From an uncultured Paracoccaceae bacterium (GTDB taxonomy: Bacteria; Pseudomonadota; Alphaproteobacteria; Rhodobacterales; Rhodobacteraceae): DNA of 64,000 nt. Shown one piece after another: positions 1 through 8,989 of this stretch. The stretch lies in contig CANMPL010000002.1 of NCBI GenBank assembly GCA_947499715.1, forward strand, positions 310,001 to 374,000, in the 5' to 3' direction. Under the pieces are notes generated by a model that was not told the origin of the DNA, did no database searches, and saw only the letters and a list, made by a program, of their open reading frames with translations. Position numbers and translations under genes: made by a program. Every line of letters starts with the position of its first letter. Position 1 is the stretch's first letter.

Positions 1-1
1 G

Positions 2-1222
2 TCCCGCGCAGAAGAGCTTGGCACGCTGCTGTCGCGCGAAGAGGGCAAGCCGCTGGCCGAAGGCAAAGGCGAGGTCTACCGCGCCGGTCAGTTCTTTACC
101 TATTATGCTGCCGAAACCCTGCGCCAGATCGGCGAGAACGCCGATTCCGTGCGTGACGGGATCGAAATTGACGTGCGCCGCGAACCGGTTGGTGTTGTCG
201 CAATCATTTCGCCTTGGAATTTTCCAACCGCCACGGCCTCGTGGAAAATCGCCCCCGCACTTTGCTACGGCAACGCGGTGATCTGGAAACCTGCAAATGC
301 CACGCCTGCATCCGCAGTCGCCCTGACCGAGATCATCGCCAAGCAGGACATTCCGGCGGGCCTGTTCAACCTTGTGATGGGGGCAGGCCGCGACGTGGGC
401 CAGCGCCTTGTCGAAAGCCCCAAGGTCAATGCTATTTCCTTCACAGGCTCTGTGCCTGTAGGCAAGGGCATTGCCACCGCCGCCATCCAGAACCTCACCA
501 AGGTGCAGATGGAAATGGGGTCAAAGAACGCGCTTGCCGTGATGGATGACGCCGATATCGACCTGGCCGTGACATTGGCCGCGGGTGGGGCTTTTGGCGG
601 CTCCGGCCAGAAATGCACCGCGTCCTCTCGCTTGATCGTACATGCATCCGTGCATGACCAATTCGTTGAAAAGCTGACCGCCGCGACCCAAGCACTCAAG
701 GTCGGCCACGCGCTCGAGGCGGGCACGCAAATCGGCCCCGTGGTGTCCGAAGATCAGCTTCAGGGCAATCTGTCATACGTCGATCTTGGCAAATCCGAAG
801 GTGCAGAACTGCTCTGTGGTGGCGCCCAGATCGAGATGCCGACCAAGGGCTACTACATGTCCCCCGGCCTGTTTGTTGGCACCACCAACGACATGCGCAT
901 CAACCGGGAAGAAATGTTCGCGCCACTGGCCGCCGTCATCAAGGTCGACAGCTATGAAGAGGCGTTGGCGACGCTCAATGATACCAACTTTGGTCTGACC
1001 TCTGGCATCGTGACAAAGTCGCTGGCCCGCGCCAACCACTTCCGTCGCAATGCCCGCACTGGTGTTGTCACCGTGAACCTGCCCACCGCCGGCACAGACT
1101 ATCACGTCCCCTTCGGAGGGCGCGGCGACAGCTCTTATGGTCCGCGCGAACAGGGCAAGGCTGCGGCGGAATTCTACACCACCGTGAAAACGGCTTATAT
1201 TTCAGCAGGGTCGCCAGAATAA
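2..1222 (+). CDS. NAD(P)-dependent aldehyde dehydrogenase, 5' end cut off
   Basis: The reading frame is open from base 2, so the N-terminus lies outside the window; about 406 of the usual ~480-500 residues remain. It oxidises an aldehyde to an acid with NAD(P). Visible family marks are the PWNFP cofactor-loop motif, the EMGSKNA glutamate region and the catalytic cysteine in GQKCTASSR. The pattern resembles alpha-ketoglutarate semialdehyde dehydrogenases of sugar-acid catabolism, but substrate cannot be fixed from sequence. It converges on rpiB and both share a perfect hairpin at their ends. Confidence 0.9.
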   Translation, partial: SRAEELGTLLSREEGKPLAEGKGEVYRAGQFFTYYAAETLRQIGENADSVRDGIEIDVRREPVGVVAIISPWNFPTATASWKIAPALCYGNAVIWKPANATPASAVALTEIIAKQDIPAGLFNLVMGAGRDVGQRLVESPKVNAISFTGSVPVGKGIATAAIQNLTKVQMEMGSKNALAVMDDADIDLAVTLAAGGAFGGSGQKCTASSRLIVHASVHDQFVEKLTAATQALKVGHALEAGTQIGPVVSEDQLQGNLSYVDLGKSEGAELLCGGAQIEMPTKGYYMSPGLFVGTTNDMRINREEMFAPLAAVIKVDSYEEALATLNDTNFGLTSGIVTKSLARANHFRRNARTGVVTVNLPTAGTDYHVPFGGRGDSSYGPREQGKAAAEFYTTVKTAYISAGSPE

Positions 1223-1226
1223 TAAT

Positions 1227-1254
1227 TTACGGCGCTAGTCCTCTAGCGCCGTAA
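1227..1254. terminator. bidirectional terminator hairpin between ALDH and rpiB
   Basis: A perfect 12-bp stem (TTACGGCGCTAG / CTAGCGCCGTAA) with a 4-base loop lies between the convergent genes. It overlaps the last codons and stop of rpiB. AT-rich sequence follows on the minus side, but there is no long T tract on the plus side. Confidence 0.7.
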
Positions 1255-1684
1255 TCATATCCACTCGCGTGCCATGCCTGCCACCTTCAAACGGGGTGGA
1301 CAGAAACGCATCGACAATCTCAAGCGCAAGGCTCTCTCCGACAATTCGCGCGCCAATTGACAGCATGTTCGCGTTGTTATGGGCCCGCAGCATCTTGGCA
1401 GAGAACGTATCCATGCAGACCCCGCACCGGATGCCTTTGACCTTGTTGGCCGCCAGCATAATGCCTTGACCCGTGCCGCACAGCACGATCCCAAGATCGC
1501 AGTCGCCCGCCGCGACCATTTGCGCAGCAGCCGCGCCATGCTTGGGGTAATGGGTGCTTTCGGGTGTCGTGGGGCCGATATCGACCACTTCCCAGCCCTT
1601 GGCCGCGATATGCTTGGCAATCGCCTGTCGCATCTCGATTGCGGCATGGTCGCTTGATAGCACAATGCGTTTGGTGTCAGTCAT
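1235..1684 (-). CDS. rpiB: ribose-5-phosphate isomerase B
   Basis: Interconverts ribose 5-phosphate and ribulose 5-phosphate in the pentose phosphate pathway, in the cytosol. The 149-residue product has the normal RpiB length. It shows the N-terminal SSDHAA segment and the catalytic cysteine in CGTGQG, followed by HNNANMLSIGAR, all typical of the RpiB/LacAB family. It lies downstream of gcvP on the same strand, separated by a hairpin, so it may be a separate unit. An allose-6-phosphate isomerase role is possible but less likely. Confidence 0.93.
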   Translation of the reverse strand: MTDTKRIVLSSDHAAIEMRQAIAKHIAAKGWEVVDIGPTTPESTHYPKHGAAAAQMVAAGDCDLGIVLCGTGQGIMLAANKVKGIRCGVCMDTFSAKMLRAHNNANMLSIGARIVGESLALEIVDAFLSTPFEGGRHGTRVDMITALED

Positions 1685-1720
1685 TTCGTTGCCCCCTCAG
1701 AACCCTCTGGGCCTTGTCGC

Positions 1721-1755
1721 GGCATTGCGCTGTAGATTCAAGTCAGCGCAATGCC
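1721..1755. terminator. 12-bp stem hairpin after gcvP
   Basis: GGCATTGCGCTG and CAGCGCAATGCC form a perfect stem with an 11-base loop between the gcvP stop and rpiB. The T-rich side (TTCTTTT) lies in the plus direction, so for gcvP it may act more as a 3'-end stabiliser than a classic terminator. Confidence 0.55.
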
Positions 1756-1767
1756 TTCTTTTCGGGT

Positions 1768-4608
1768 TTATTCCGCCGCCTCGACGTAGTCCTCCATGGG
1801 CGGGCAGGAACACACCAGGTTGCGATCACCAAAGACGTTGTCCACGCGGTTCACCGGCGGCCAATACTTGTCCACCCGGAAGGCACCCGGCGGGAAACAC
1901 CCCTGTTCGCGGCTATAGGGCCGGTCCCAATCTTTGACGAGGTCTTCCATCGTGTGCGGCGCGTTGTGTAATGGGCTTACGGCATAATCCATCTTTCCAC
2001 TTGCGATCTCATCAATTTCGGCACGGATTGCCAGCATCGCGTCGCAGAACCGGTCCAGCTCTGCCTTGTTCTCTGACTCGGTGGGTTCGACCATCAAGGT
2101 GCCTGCCACAGGCCATGACATGGTCGGCGCATGGAACCCGCAATCCATCAACCGCTTGGCGATGTCGTCCACAGTCACGCCATGTTCGGCAAAGGGGCGT
2201 GTGTCGATGATGCATTCATGCGCGACACGGCCCGTCGGCCCCTTATACAGCACCTCATATGCGCCACTCAGCCGTTCGGCGATGTAGTTGGCGTTCAGGA
2301 TCGCGACCCGTGTGGCTTGCGTCAAACCCTCACCACCCATCATCAGGCAATAGGCCCAAGAGATCGGCAGCAGCGAAGGCGACCCATAGGACGCCGCCGA
2401 AACCGCGCCTTCGCCGCCATTGGGATCGCCGGGCAGATGGGGCACCAAATGCGCTTTGACGCCAATCGGTCCCATGCCGGGGCCACCACCGCCATGAGGG
2501 ATGCAGAACGTCTTGTGCAGGTTCAGGTGGCTGACATCGCCGCCCAGATCGCCGGGCCGCGACAGGCCCACCATCGCGTTCATATTGGCCCCGTCAATAT
2601 AGACCTGCCCGCCGTGGTCATGCACGATCTGACACACCTCTTTCACGGTTTCCTCGAACACGCCGTGGGTCGAAGGGTAGGTGATCATACAGGCGGCAAG
2701 GTTATCCGCGTGCAGTGCCGCCTTTTCGCGGAAATCCTCCAGATCAATATCGCCGCGATCGTCGTCCTTGATCGGCACAACCTTCCACCCCACCATCTGA
2801 GCCGAGGCCGGGTTTGTGCCATGTGCGTTCATCGGGATCAGGCAGACATTGCGGTGCCCCTGACCGTTTGACCGGTGATAGCCCGCAATCGTCAATAGCC
2901 CCGCATATTCCCCCTGCGCGCCGGAATTGGGCTGCATCGAAATTGCGGCATAGCCCGTGATATCGCACAGCTTGGCCGACAAATCGTCGATCATTTCCTG
3001 ATACCCGAGCGCCTGATCCTTTGGGCAATAGGGGTGCAACAGCGAAAAATCGCGCCAAGACACCGGCATCATTTCGGCGGCAGAGTTCAGCTTCATCGTA
3101 CAGGACCCCAGCGGAATCATCGCACGATCCAGCGCCAGATCCCGGTCCGCGAGGCGCCGCATATAGCGCATCATCTCGGTTTCGGCCCGGTTCATGTGGA
3201 ACACGGGATGGGTCAGATAGGCACTGGTCCGCACAAGGTCATCGGGCATCCGGTATTCTGCCGTCAGATCCGTGTCGCGCTCGGTGATCCCAAAGGCGCG
3301 CCAGACCTTTTTGATCGTGGCAGGGCGGCAATATTCGTCCAGCGTGATGCCCACTTTGGTCTTGCCGACGCGGCGCAGGTTCACGCCCTCGTTCACTGCC
3401 GCCTGCATCACGCCGCGCTGGAGCAGTCCAACATCGACCGTGATCGTGTCAAAGAACGCCTCAGGCTCGACCTTGAACCCGGCTTCTTCCAATCCGCGCG
3501 CCAAACGCACCGTCTTGCGATGGATGCGCTGGGCGATGGCTTTCAGCCCCTCCGGCCCATGAAACACCGCATAAAACCCTGCCATCACCGCCAACAAAGC
3601 TTGCGCGGTGCAGACATTCGACGTCGCCTTTTCGCGGCGGATATGCTGTTCGCGCGTTTGCAGCGACAGCCGGTAAGCGCGGTTGCCGTGGCTATCGACC
3701 GACACACCCACAATCCGCCCCGGCATGTTGCGCGCGTATTGCTGTTTTGTCGCCATATAGGCCGCGTGCGGCCCGCCATATCCCACCGGCACACCAAAGC
3801 GTTGCGTGGTGCCAACCGCGATATCTGCACCCATCGCGCCGGGTTCTTTCAACAGGGTCAACGACAGCGGATCGGCAGAAATCACACCAATCGCCTTGTT
3901 GTCATGCAGCGCTGCAATCTGATCGGTAAAGTCGCGCAGATGTCCATATGTGCCGGGATACTGAAAGATCGCCCCAAAAATGGCCGAGGCAACCATGTCA
4001 TCAGGGCTGCCAACGATCACCTCGATCCCAAGCGGGGCGGCACGGGTCTGCATCACCGCGATGTTCTGCGGGTGGCAGTTTTCGTCGACAAAGAAGGCCT
4101 TGGCCTTCGACTTGGCCACACGCTGCGCCATCGTCATCGCCTCTGCACACGCGGTCGCTTCGTCCAAAAGCGAGGCATTGGCGATCTCAAGCCCGGTCAG
4201 ATCACTGACCATGGTCTGAAAATTCAACAGCGCCTCTAGCCGCCCTTGGCTGATCTCTGGCTGATAAGGCGTATAGGCGGTGTACCACGCTGGGTTTTCA
4301 AGGATATTCCGCTGAATCGCGGGCGGCGTAATGGTGCCGTGATAGCCTTGGCCGATCAGGCTGGTCAGCACTTTGTTCTTGGACGCCGTCACCCGCATGT
4401 GGTGCAGCAACTCGCGCTCTGACTTTGGCTTGCCAAAATCCAGCGGTGCCTCTTGCCGGATCGCCTTGGGCAGCGTGTCATCAATCAAAGCCGCCAGACT
4501 ATCCGCCTTTACCACTTTCAGCATCTCGTCCATTTCCTCGGGCGAGGGGCCAATATGGCGCCGATTGGCGAAATCATAGGGCAGATAATCTGTTGGCTTG
4601 AAGGTCAT
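1768..4608 (-). CDS. gcvP: glycine dehydrogenase (decarboxylating), P protein
   Basis: The PLP-dependent P protein decarboxylates glycine and passes the aminomethyl group to the lipoyl arm of GcvH. At 946 residues it is the full-length fused alpha-beta form. The PLP lysine is in [15 protein letters not shown], which also shows the glycine-rich segment. It is the last gene of the gcvT-gcvH-gcvP operon, 5 bases after gcvH, and is under the upstream glycine riboswitch. Several long antisense ORFs over it are composition shadows. Confidence 0.98.
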   Translation of the reverse strand: MTFKPTDYLPYDFANRRHIGPSPEEMDEMLKVVKADSLAALIDDTLPKAIRQEAPLDFGKPKSERELLHHMRVTASKNKVLTSLIGQGYHGTITPPAIQRNILENPAWYTAYTPYQPEISQGRLEALLNFQTMVSDLTGLEIANASLLDEATACAEAMTMAQRVAKSKAKAFFVDENCHPQNIAVMQTRAAPLGIEVIVGSPDDMVASAIFGAIFQYPGTYGHLRDFTDQIAALHDNKAIGVISADPLSLTLLKEPGAMGADIAVGTTQRFGVPVGYGGPHAAYMATKQQYARNMPGRIVGVSVDSHGNRAYRLSLQTREQHIRREKATSNVCTAQALLAVMAGFYAVFHGPEGLKAIAQRIHRKTVRLARGLEEAGFKVEPEAFFDTITVDVGLLQRGVMQAAVNEGVNLRRVGKTKVGITLDEYCRPATIKKVWRAFGITERDTDLTAEYRMPDDLVRTSAYLTHPVFHMNRAETEMMRYMRRLADRDLALDRAMIPLGSCTMKLNSAAEMMPVSWRDFSLLHPYCPKDQALGYQEMIDDLSAKLCDITGYAAISMQPNSGAQGEYAGLLTIAGYHRSNGQGHRNVCLIPMNAHGTNPASAQMVGWKVVPIKDDDRGDIDLEDFREKAALHADNLAACMITYPSTHGVFEETVKEVCQIVHDHGGQVYIDGANMNAMVGLSRPGDLGGDVSHLNLHKTFCIPHGGGGPGMGPIGVKAHLVPHLPGDPNGGEGAVSAASYGSPSLLPISWAYCLMMGGEGLTQATRVAILNANYIAERLSGAYEVLYKGPTGRVAHECIIDTRPFAEHGVTVDDIAKRLMDCGFHAPTMSWPVAGTLMVEPTESENKAELDRFCDAMLAIRAEIDEIASGKMDYAVSPLHNAPHTMEDLVKDWDRPYSREQGCFPPGAFRVDKYWPPVNRVDNVFGDRNLVCSCPPMEDYVEAAE

Positions 4609-4613
4609 ATGCG

Positions 4614-4973
4614 TTACTCCACCAGCGCTTTGTAAGCGGCTTCGTCAAGGTATTCGTCCATCTTGGACAGATCTGCGGCGCTGATCTTAAAGAACCAGCC
4701 GTCGCCCATCGGATCCTCGTTCACAAGGCCCGGATTATCGGCAAGCGCTTCATTTACTTCGACAATTTCACCATCAAGCGGTGACAGAATGTCGGACGCC
4801 GCTTTCACGCTTTCAATCACGACGGCTTCGTCATCGACAACCACCTCGGTGCCAACGTCGGGCAGTTCGACAAAGACGATATCGCCCAATTGGGTGGCCG
4901 CGTGCTCGGTGATGCCGACCACAACCAGATCGTCTTCGATACGCAACCATTCGTGTTCTTCAGTGAATTTCAT
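4614..4973 (-). CDS. gcvH: glycine cleavage system H protein
   Basis: The lipoyl carrier protein (119 residues) shuttles the aminomethyl intermediate between the P and T proteins and delivers reduced lipoate to the L protein. The lipoylated lysine is in IESVKAASD near residue 59-63, and the product has the standard single-domain length. It sits between gcvT and gcvP with gaps of 15 and 5 bases. No lipoyl dehydrogenase gene is in the window, so the shared housekeeping enzyme is presumably used. Confidence 0.98.
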   Translation of the reverse strand: MKFTEEHEWLRIEDDLVVVGITEHAATQLGDIVFVELPDVGTEVVVDDEAVVIESVKAASDILSPLDGEIVEVNEALADNPGLVNEDPMGDGWFFKISAADLSKMDEYLDEAAYKALVE

Positions 4974-4988
4974 AGGTCTCTCCGTTGT

Positions 4989-6104
4989 TTAGCGTTTGAA
5001 ATTTGCGGGGGTAAAGGGCAGGGGGGTTACGGTCAGCGGCAGGCGCTTGCCGCGCAATTCGCCGTAGACAACCGTGCCTTTGGTGGCCTGCGCTGTGGCG
5101 ACATAGCCCATGGCGACCGGCCCCTCGACGGTGGGGCCAAAGCCGCCCGATGTGATCTGGCCGATGGGTGTGACGGCGTCCGCTTCGTCAAACAACAACA
5201 CCCCTTCGCGCATCGGTGCGCGGCCATCGGGGCGCAATCCGACCCGTTTGCGGGGTGCCCCATCTGCAAGCTGCCCCAGGATCACATCCGCGCCCGGAAA
5301 TCCGCCCGCACGGTCGCCGCCTTGACGACGCACCTTTTGAATGGCCCAGGTCAACCCGGCCTCGACCGGTGTTGTCTGCGCATCAATGTCGTGCCCATAC
5401 AGGCAAAGCCCACCTTCAAGCCGCAAGCTGTCACGCGCGCCAAGTCCGATGGGTTCCACGTCGTCATGCGCCAACAGCGCCTTGGCCAAATCGACCGCGG
5501 CGCTATTCGGGACAGAGATTTCGAATCCGTCTTCACCGGTATAGCCCGACCGGGACACCCAGCATTCCGCGCCATTCAGGTCGATGGTTGCCACATCCAT
5601 AAATGCCATGTCGGCGACGGCTGGGTTCAGTTCCGCCAGCACAGCCTCTGCCGCCGGTCCCTGCAACGCCAGCAAGGCGCGGTCGGTCACCTCGATCACT
5701 TCAATCTCGGCCTGCAAATGGGCCCGCAAATGTGCTACGTCCGCCGCCTTGCAGGCTGCGTTCACCACCACAAAGATGTGGTCGCCGCGATTGGCGAGCA
5801 TCAGGTCATCGCTGATCCCGCCGTTTTCATTGGTGAAAAATCCGTAGCGTTGCCGCCCCTCGGCCAGCCCGACCACATCAACCGGCACCAAAGCCTCCAG
5901 CGACTTGGCAGCACCCTCTCCAACCAGTTTCACCTGACCCATGTGGCTGACATCAAACAGGCCCGCCTTGGCGCGGCAATGCAGATGTTCTTTCATCACC
6001 CCAAGCCCGTATTGCACCGGCATGTCGTATCCCGCGAACGGCACCATCTTGGCCCCAAGGTCCACGTGCAAATCATATAGCGGCGTGCGTTTCTGATCGC
6101 TCAT
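4989..6104 (-). CDS. gcvT: aminomethyltransferase, T protein of glycine cleavage
   Basis: Transfers the methylene group from lipoyl-GcvH to tetrahydrofolate, releasing ammonia. The start is taken at MSDQKRTPLYDLH (371 residues), the usual GcvT length. An upstream in-frame extension to 6236 would run through the riboswitch and is rejected. The DVSHMGQ segment and the GYTGEDGFEI folate-site region are visible. It is the first gene of the gcv operon, and the aptamers lie 76 bases upstream of its start. Confidence 0.96.
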   Translation of the reverse strand: MSDQKRTPLYDLHVDLGAKMVPFAGYDMPVQYGLGVMKEHLHCRAKAGLFDVSHMGQVKLVGEGAAKSLEALVPVDVVGLAEGRQRYGFFTNENGGISDDLMLANRGDHIFVVVNAACKAADVAHLRAHLQAEIEVIEVTDRALLALQGPAAEAVLAELNPAVADMAFMDVATIDLNGAECWVSRSGYTGEDGFEISVPNSAAVDLAKALLAHDDVEPIGLGARDSLRLEGGLCLYGHDIDAQTTPVEAGLTWAIQKVRRQGGDRAGGFPGADVILGQLADGAPRKRVGLRPDGRAPMREGVLLFDEADAVTPIGQITSGGFGPTVEGPVAMGYVATAQATKGTVVYGELRGKRLPLTVTPLPFTPANFKR

Positions 6105-6179
6105 CCCGTTCCCCTTATCCGGGCCACGCTGATCTGTGATCACCGGGCACCACCTAACGACGCAAACCGCGCCGCGTGA

Positions 6180-6328
6180 TGCCCCCTCTGTCCTTTCGCC
6201 TGAGATCGTTATCCCTTCGGCGGGCCAATCGGCCACTCTCCAGAGTCTTCTCTTTCACGACGGTCCTTGTGCCTGAGCGTTTCCGGGGCGGTTGCGCCTT
6301 CGGCACCGGATGAACCGGTTCTCCCATC
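6180..6328 (-). ncRNA. tandem glycine riboswitch of the gcv operon
   Basis: Two glycine aptamers can be read on the minus strand. The first (about 6328-6256) runs from GGGAGAACCGG through GCCGAAGG to GCTCAGGCACAAGGACCG. The second (about 6250-6180) runs from CTGGAGAG through CCGAAGGG to CTCAGGCGAAAGGACAGAG. These are the GGAGAG, CCGAAGG and CUCAGG-AAAGGACAG landmarks of the class. The linker is very short, as in cooperative tandem riboswitches. By family knowledge, glycine binding turns the gcv genes on. Confidence 0.93.
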
Positions 6329-6404
6329 GTGTGGCGGGACGTTATGCGAGGATTTCGTTTCCGACAAGTGCCTTTGTGCCCGACGGCATACGACGGGCAG
6401 GGTT

Positions 6405-7469
6405 CTAGTAATCCATCAAAGAGGCATGGGTCGGCACCTCAAGAAACTGCATCGGCGGTTCCTTTGGAGACAGGACCGCGGCCATCGCAGCTTTTGCCAA
6501 AAAGCGACCAGTTTGGGCGACATCCTCGTGCACCGTCAGAATGGAGGGCCTGATCCGCTTAAGGATCGGGATCGCCTCTTTACTAAACAAATCAACGGTT
6601 TCGCCTAATATCAGACCGGCCTTTTCGACCGACGACATCGCCGCGATGCTACTGCCGTTGGATCCGCAAATCAGCCCGTCCAATGGCTTGCCCGATGCGA
6701 TATAGGCGTCAATCGCGGCCTCGGTCTGCTGCATGGCGTTGTCGCTTGTCGCACCTGACAGGATCCGCACCTTTGCGCCGACCTCTTGTCCTGTGGCCTG
6801 CGCCCCGGCGATCATGTCCTGACCATAGCGCTGATCGGTTGGTGGCGCGACAAGCAGAATATTGCGCCGCCCCCGTGCTATCAGTTCCCGCACCCCCAAT
6901 GCGCCAAACGCACTGTTGTCATAGTCATAATAGGGGTGTTCGTTTTCCCAGATGGTGCGCCCATGCGTGGCAAAGGGAAAGCCGACGCTGCGCAGGTAAG
7001 AAACCCGCGAATCCTCTGGCCTGATCTGGTTCAGAATGACCGCATCCGCTGACCGGGTCTCAACGATATAGCGCACGGGCTTCATCGGATCCTCGTCACC
7101 AAAATAGGGGGTGATGTTCAGATTGAACTGCGTCTCACGCAGCCCCGCAGCCACGGAAGAGATCAGCTTGGCGGTGTGGTTCATCACCTCATGTTCTGTC
7201 GACAGCACCAGCGCGATCACGTTGGTGCGCCCTGTCCGCAGCCGCACGCCCGCCCGGTTCGGTACATAGCCAATTTCGTCCGCAACGGCCCGCACGCGGG
7301 CGCGGGTCGAGACGCTGATATCGGATGCACCACCCAGCGCACGGCTGACTGTTGGCACCGCCAAACCGGTCAACGCGGCGATGGTTTTCAGCGTCGGCTG
7401 CTTGCGTGTTCCCAGCGGTGTTTCCGAATCACTTGGGATGTTTTTTTTGGTTTTGTCTTCGGTTGCCAT
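6405..7469 (-). CDS. LacI-family transcriptional regulator of the sugar operon
   Basis: A 354-residue LacI/GalR protein with an N-terminal helix-turn-helix (TLKTIAALTGLAVPTVSRALGG) after an unusually long ~24-residue lead, then a periplasmic-binding-protein-like effector domain. The start is placed at MATEDKTKK. A longer in-frame version to 7544 would run towards the divergent promoter. It is divergent from the CUT1 transporter genes, whose promoter carries two candidate operators with a central CG, typical of LacI sites. The effector is probably a sugar from the imported oligosaccharide. Confidence 0.9.
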   Translation of the reverse strand: MATEDKTKKNIPSDSETPLGTRKQPTLKTIAALTGLAVPTVSRALGGASDISVSTRARVRAVADEIGYVPNRAGVRLRTGRTNVIALVLSTEHEVMNHTAKLISSVAAGLRETQFNLNITPYFGDEDPMKPVRYIVETRSADAVILNQIRPEDSRVSYLRSVGFPFATHGRTIWENEHPYYDYDNSAFGALGVRELIARGRRNILLVAPPTDQRYGQDMIAGAQATGQEVGAKVRILSGATSDNAMQQTEAAIDAYIASGKPLDGLICGSNGSSIAAMSSVEKAGLILGETVDLFSKEAIPILKRIRPSILTVHEDVAQTGRFLAKAAMAAVLSPKEPPMQFLEVPTHASLMDY

Positions 7470-7553
7470 GTGGCTTGCCGTCTCCCCCCGGCGCCCTTGT
7501 CCCCTTTGATTGCAGGGTCTTGAGGTCGTTTCGTGATGGGTCAAATTAACCCG

Positions 7554-7581
7554 TTGTCAGATGATCCTAAAACGATATAGA
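7554..7581 (+). promoter_or_regulatory. sigma-70 type promoter of the sugar operon
   Basis: TTGTCA at 7554-7559 and TATAGA at 7576-7581 are separated by 16 bases, a good -35/-10 pair just upstream of the substrate-binding protein gene. The first candidate LacI operator covers the -10 element. Confidence 0.65.
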
Positions 7582-7600
7582 ATTTTCTACAACGATTTAG
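7567..7600 (+). promoter_or_regulatory. two LacI-type operators, CTAnAACGATnTAG
   Basis: CTAAAACGATATAG at 7567-7580 and CTACAACGATTTAG at 7587-7600 agree at 12 of 14 positions. Each is a partial palindrome around a central CG. Their centres are 20 bp apart, about two helix turns. The first overlaps the -10 box and the second covers the likely transcript start and ends just before the AGGGAGG ribosome site. Binding by the adjacent LacI protein would block transcription. Confidence 0.68.
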
Positions 7601-7617
7601 TCAGGGAGGTTGAAATC

Positions 7618-8847
7618 GTGAAACTCACAACAAAACTGTTGTCGGCAACGGCCATTTGCGCTGCATCTGCAGCATCGGCGGTTGAACTTGAAGTCACCCA
7701 TTGGTGGACATCTGGCGGTGAAGCTGCCGCTGTTTCTGAATTTGCAAAAGCATTCAACGAGACAGAGCATTCATGGCTCGACGGTGCGATTGCCGGGTCC
7801 GGCGGCACGGCGCGCCCGATCATTATCTCACGTATTCTTGGCGGCGATCCCATGCACGCCACCCAACTGAACCACGGCCGCCAGGCCGAAGAATTGGTCG
7901 AAGCAGGCCTGATGCTTGACCTCACAGACGTCGCCGAAGCTGGTAGCTGGGCCGATATCGTAAACCCAAGCCGTCTGTTGGATGGCTGCACACTGGACGG
8001 CAAGATCTACTGTGTGCCGGTCAACATCCACTCTCCGCAGTGGCTGTGGCTTTCGCACGAAGCCTTCGCAAAGGCTGGCGTTGATGTGCCAAACGATTGG
8101 TTCGAATTTGTCGCATCCGCAGACGCCCTGCGTGGCGCTGACGTGATCCCACTCGCAATGGGCCAGCAAGCTTGGCAGACAAGCCTCGCGTTTGGTGCCA
8201 TCATGGTCGCCGTTGGTGGGACCGAACTTTATATCGACGTTCTGACCAACAAAAGCGCCGAAGCTGCTGCCAGTGAAGAAATGACAGCCGTTTTCCAAGC
8301 CTACGCTGATGCGCGTTCGCTGTCTGACGGGTCAAACGTCCAAGACTGGAACCAGGCCACAAACCTCGTGATCACTGGTATGGCCGGCGGCCAGATCCAC
8401 GGTGACTGGGCGCAGGGTGAATTCCAGGTGGCCGGTCAGGTCGCTGGCGAAGACTACACCTGCCTGCCGGGTCTGGGTGTGAACGAAATCATCGCCACAG
8501 GTGGTGACGCGTTCTACTTCCCAAAGCAGGACGATCCAGCAATCGAAGCGGCCCAGAAAGAGCTTGCCGCTCTGATGATCAGCCCAGAAGTGCAGGTCGC
8601 GTTTAACCTCAAGAAAGGCTCCTTGCCGATCCGTGGTGACGTTGATCTGTCCGCAGCCAACGACTGCATGAAAAAGGGTCTTGAGATTCTTGCAGCTGGC
8701 AACGTGCTGCCTGACGGCGTGAACGCATATTCTGCCGACACAGCCGGTCAACTCGAAGACCTGATGGTTGAATTCTGGAACGACACCAGCATCACTGTCG
8801 AAGATGCGCAGGCACGTTATGTCGGCATCATCGAAAGCGCTGATTAA
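7618..8847 (+). CDS. sugar ABC transporter substrate-binding protein (CUT1)
   Basis: A periplasmic solute receptor of 409 residues. The start is taken at GTG 7618 because a strong AGGGAGGT ribosome site lies 8-15 bases upstream and the product then begins with a clean signal peptide (VKLTTKLLSATAICAASAASA). The longer frame from 7561 would overlap the promoter. The mature part begins VELEVTHWWTSGGE, typical of extracellular solute-binding proteins of family 1. The ligand is probably an oligosaccharide, given the downstream GH2 and GH43 enzymes. Confidence 0.92.
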   Translation: MKLTTKLLSATAICAASAASAVELEVTHWWTSGGEAAAVSEFAKAFNETEHSWLDGAIAGSGGTARPIIISRILGGDPMHATQLNHGRQAEELVEAGLMLDLTDVAEAGSWADIVNPSRLLDGCTLDGKIYCVPVNIHSPQWLWLSHEAFAKAGVDVPNDWFEFVASADALRGADVIPLAMGQQAWQTSLAFGAIMVAVGGTELYIDVLTNKSAEAAASEEMTAVFQAYADARSLSDGSNVQDWNQATNLVITGMAGGQIHGDWAQGEFQVAGQVAGEDYTCLPGLGVNEIIATGGDAFYFPKQDDPAIEAAQKELAALMISPEVQVAFNLKKGSLPIRGDVDLSAANDCMKKGLEILAAGNVLPDGVNAYSADTAGQLEDLMVEFWNDTSITVEDAQARYVGIIESAD

Positions 8848-8863
8848 GCTTTCCTCCCGGTTG

Positions 8864-8892
8864 GGCCCGCAGCGCAAATGCTGCGGGCCTTT
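8864..8892 (+). terminator. hairpin between binding protein and permease genes
   Basis: GGCCCGCAGC and GCTGCGGGCC form a perfect 10-bp stem with a 6-base loop, followed by TTT. It sits 16 bases after the binding-protein stop. It probably allows partial read-through, giving more receptor than membrane components. Confidence 0.75.
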
Positions 8893-8989
8893 CCGAATAG
8901 CAAACTTAACGAACACAAAAACGGTAGCTTTAAGCCCCCTCTTGGCTAGGGTGTTTTGACCTACCTGATAGCCAGCGACGGGGGACAAG

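Noticed and set aside
3034-4239. Long plus-strand frame (401 codons) over gcvP
   Set aside because: It is antisense to a highly conserved gene, rich in Arg/His/Gln as expected for a shadow frame in GC-rich DNA, and has no family resemblance.
4890-6080. Plus-strand frame (396 codons) over gcvH and gcvT
   Set aside because: Antisense shadow of two certain genes, with no recognisable motif.
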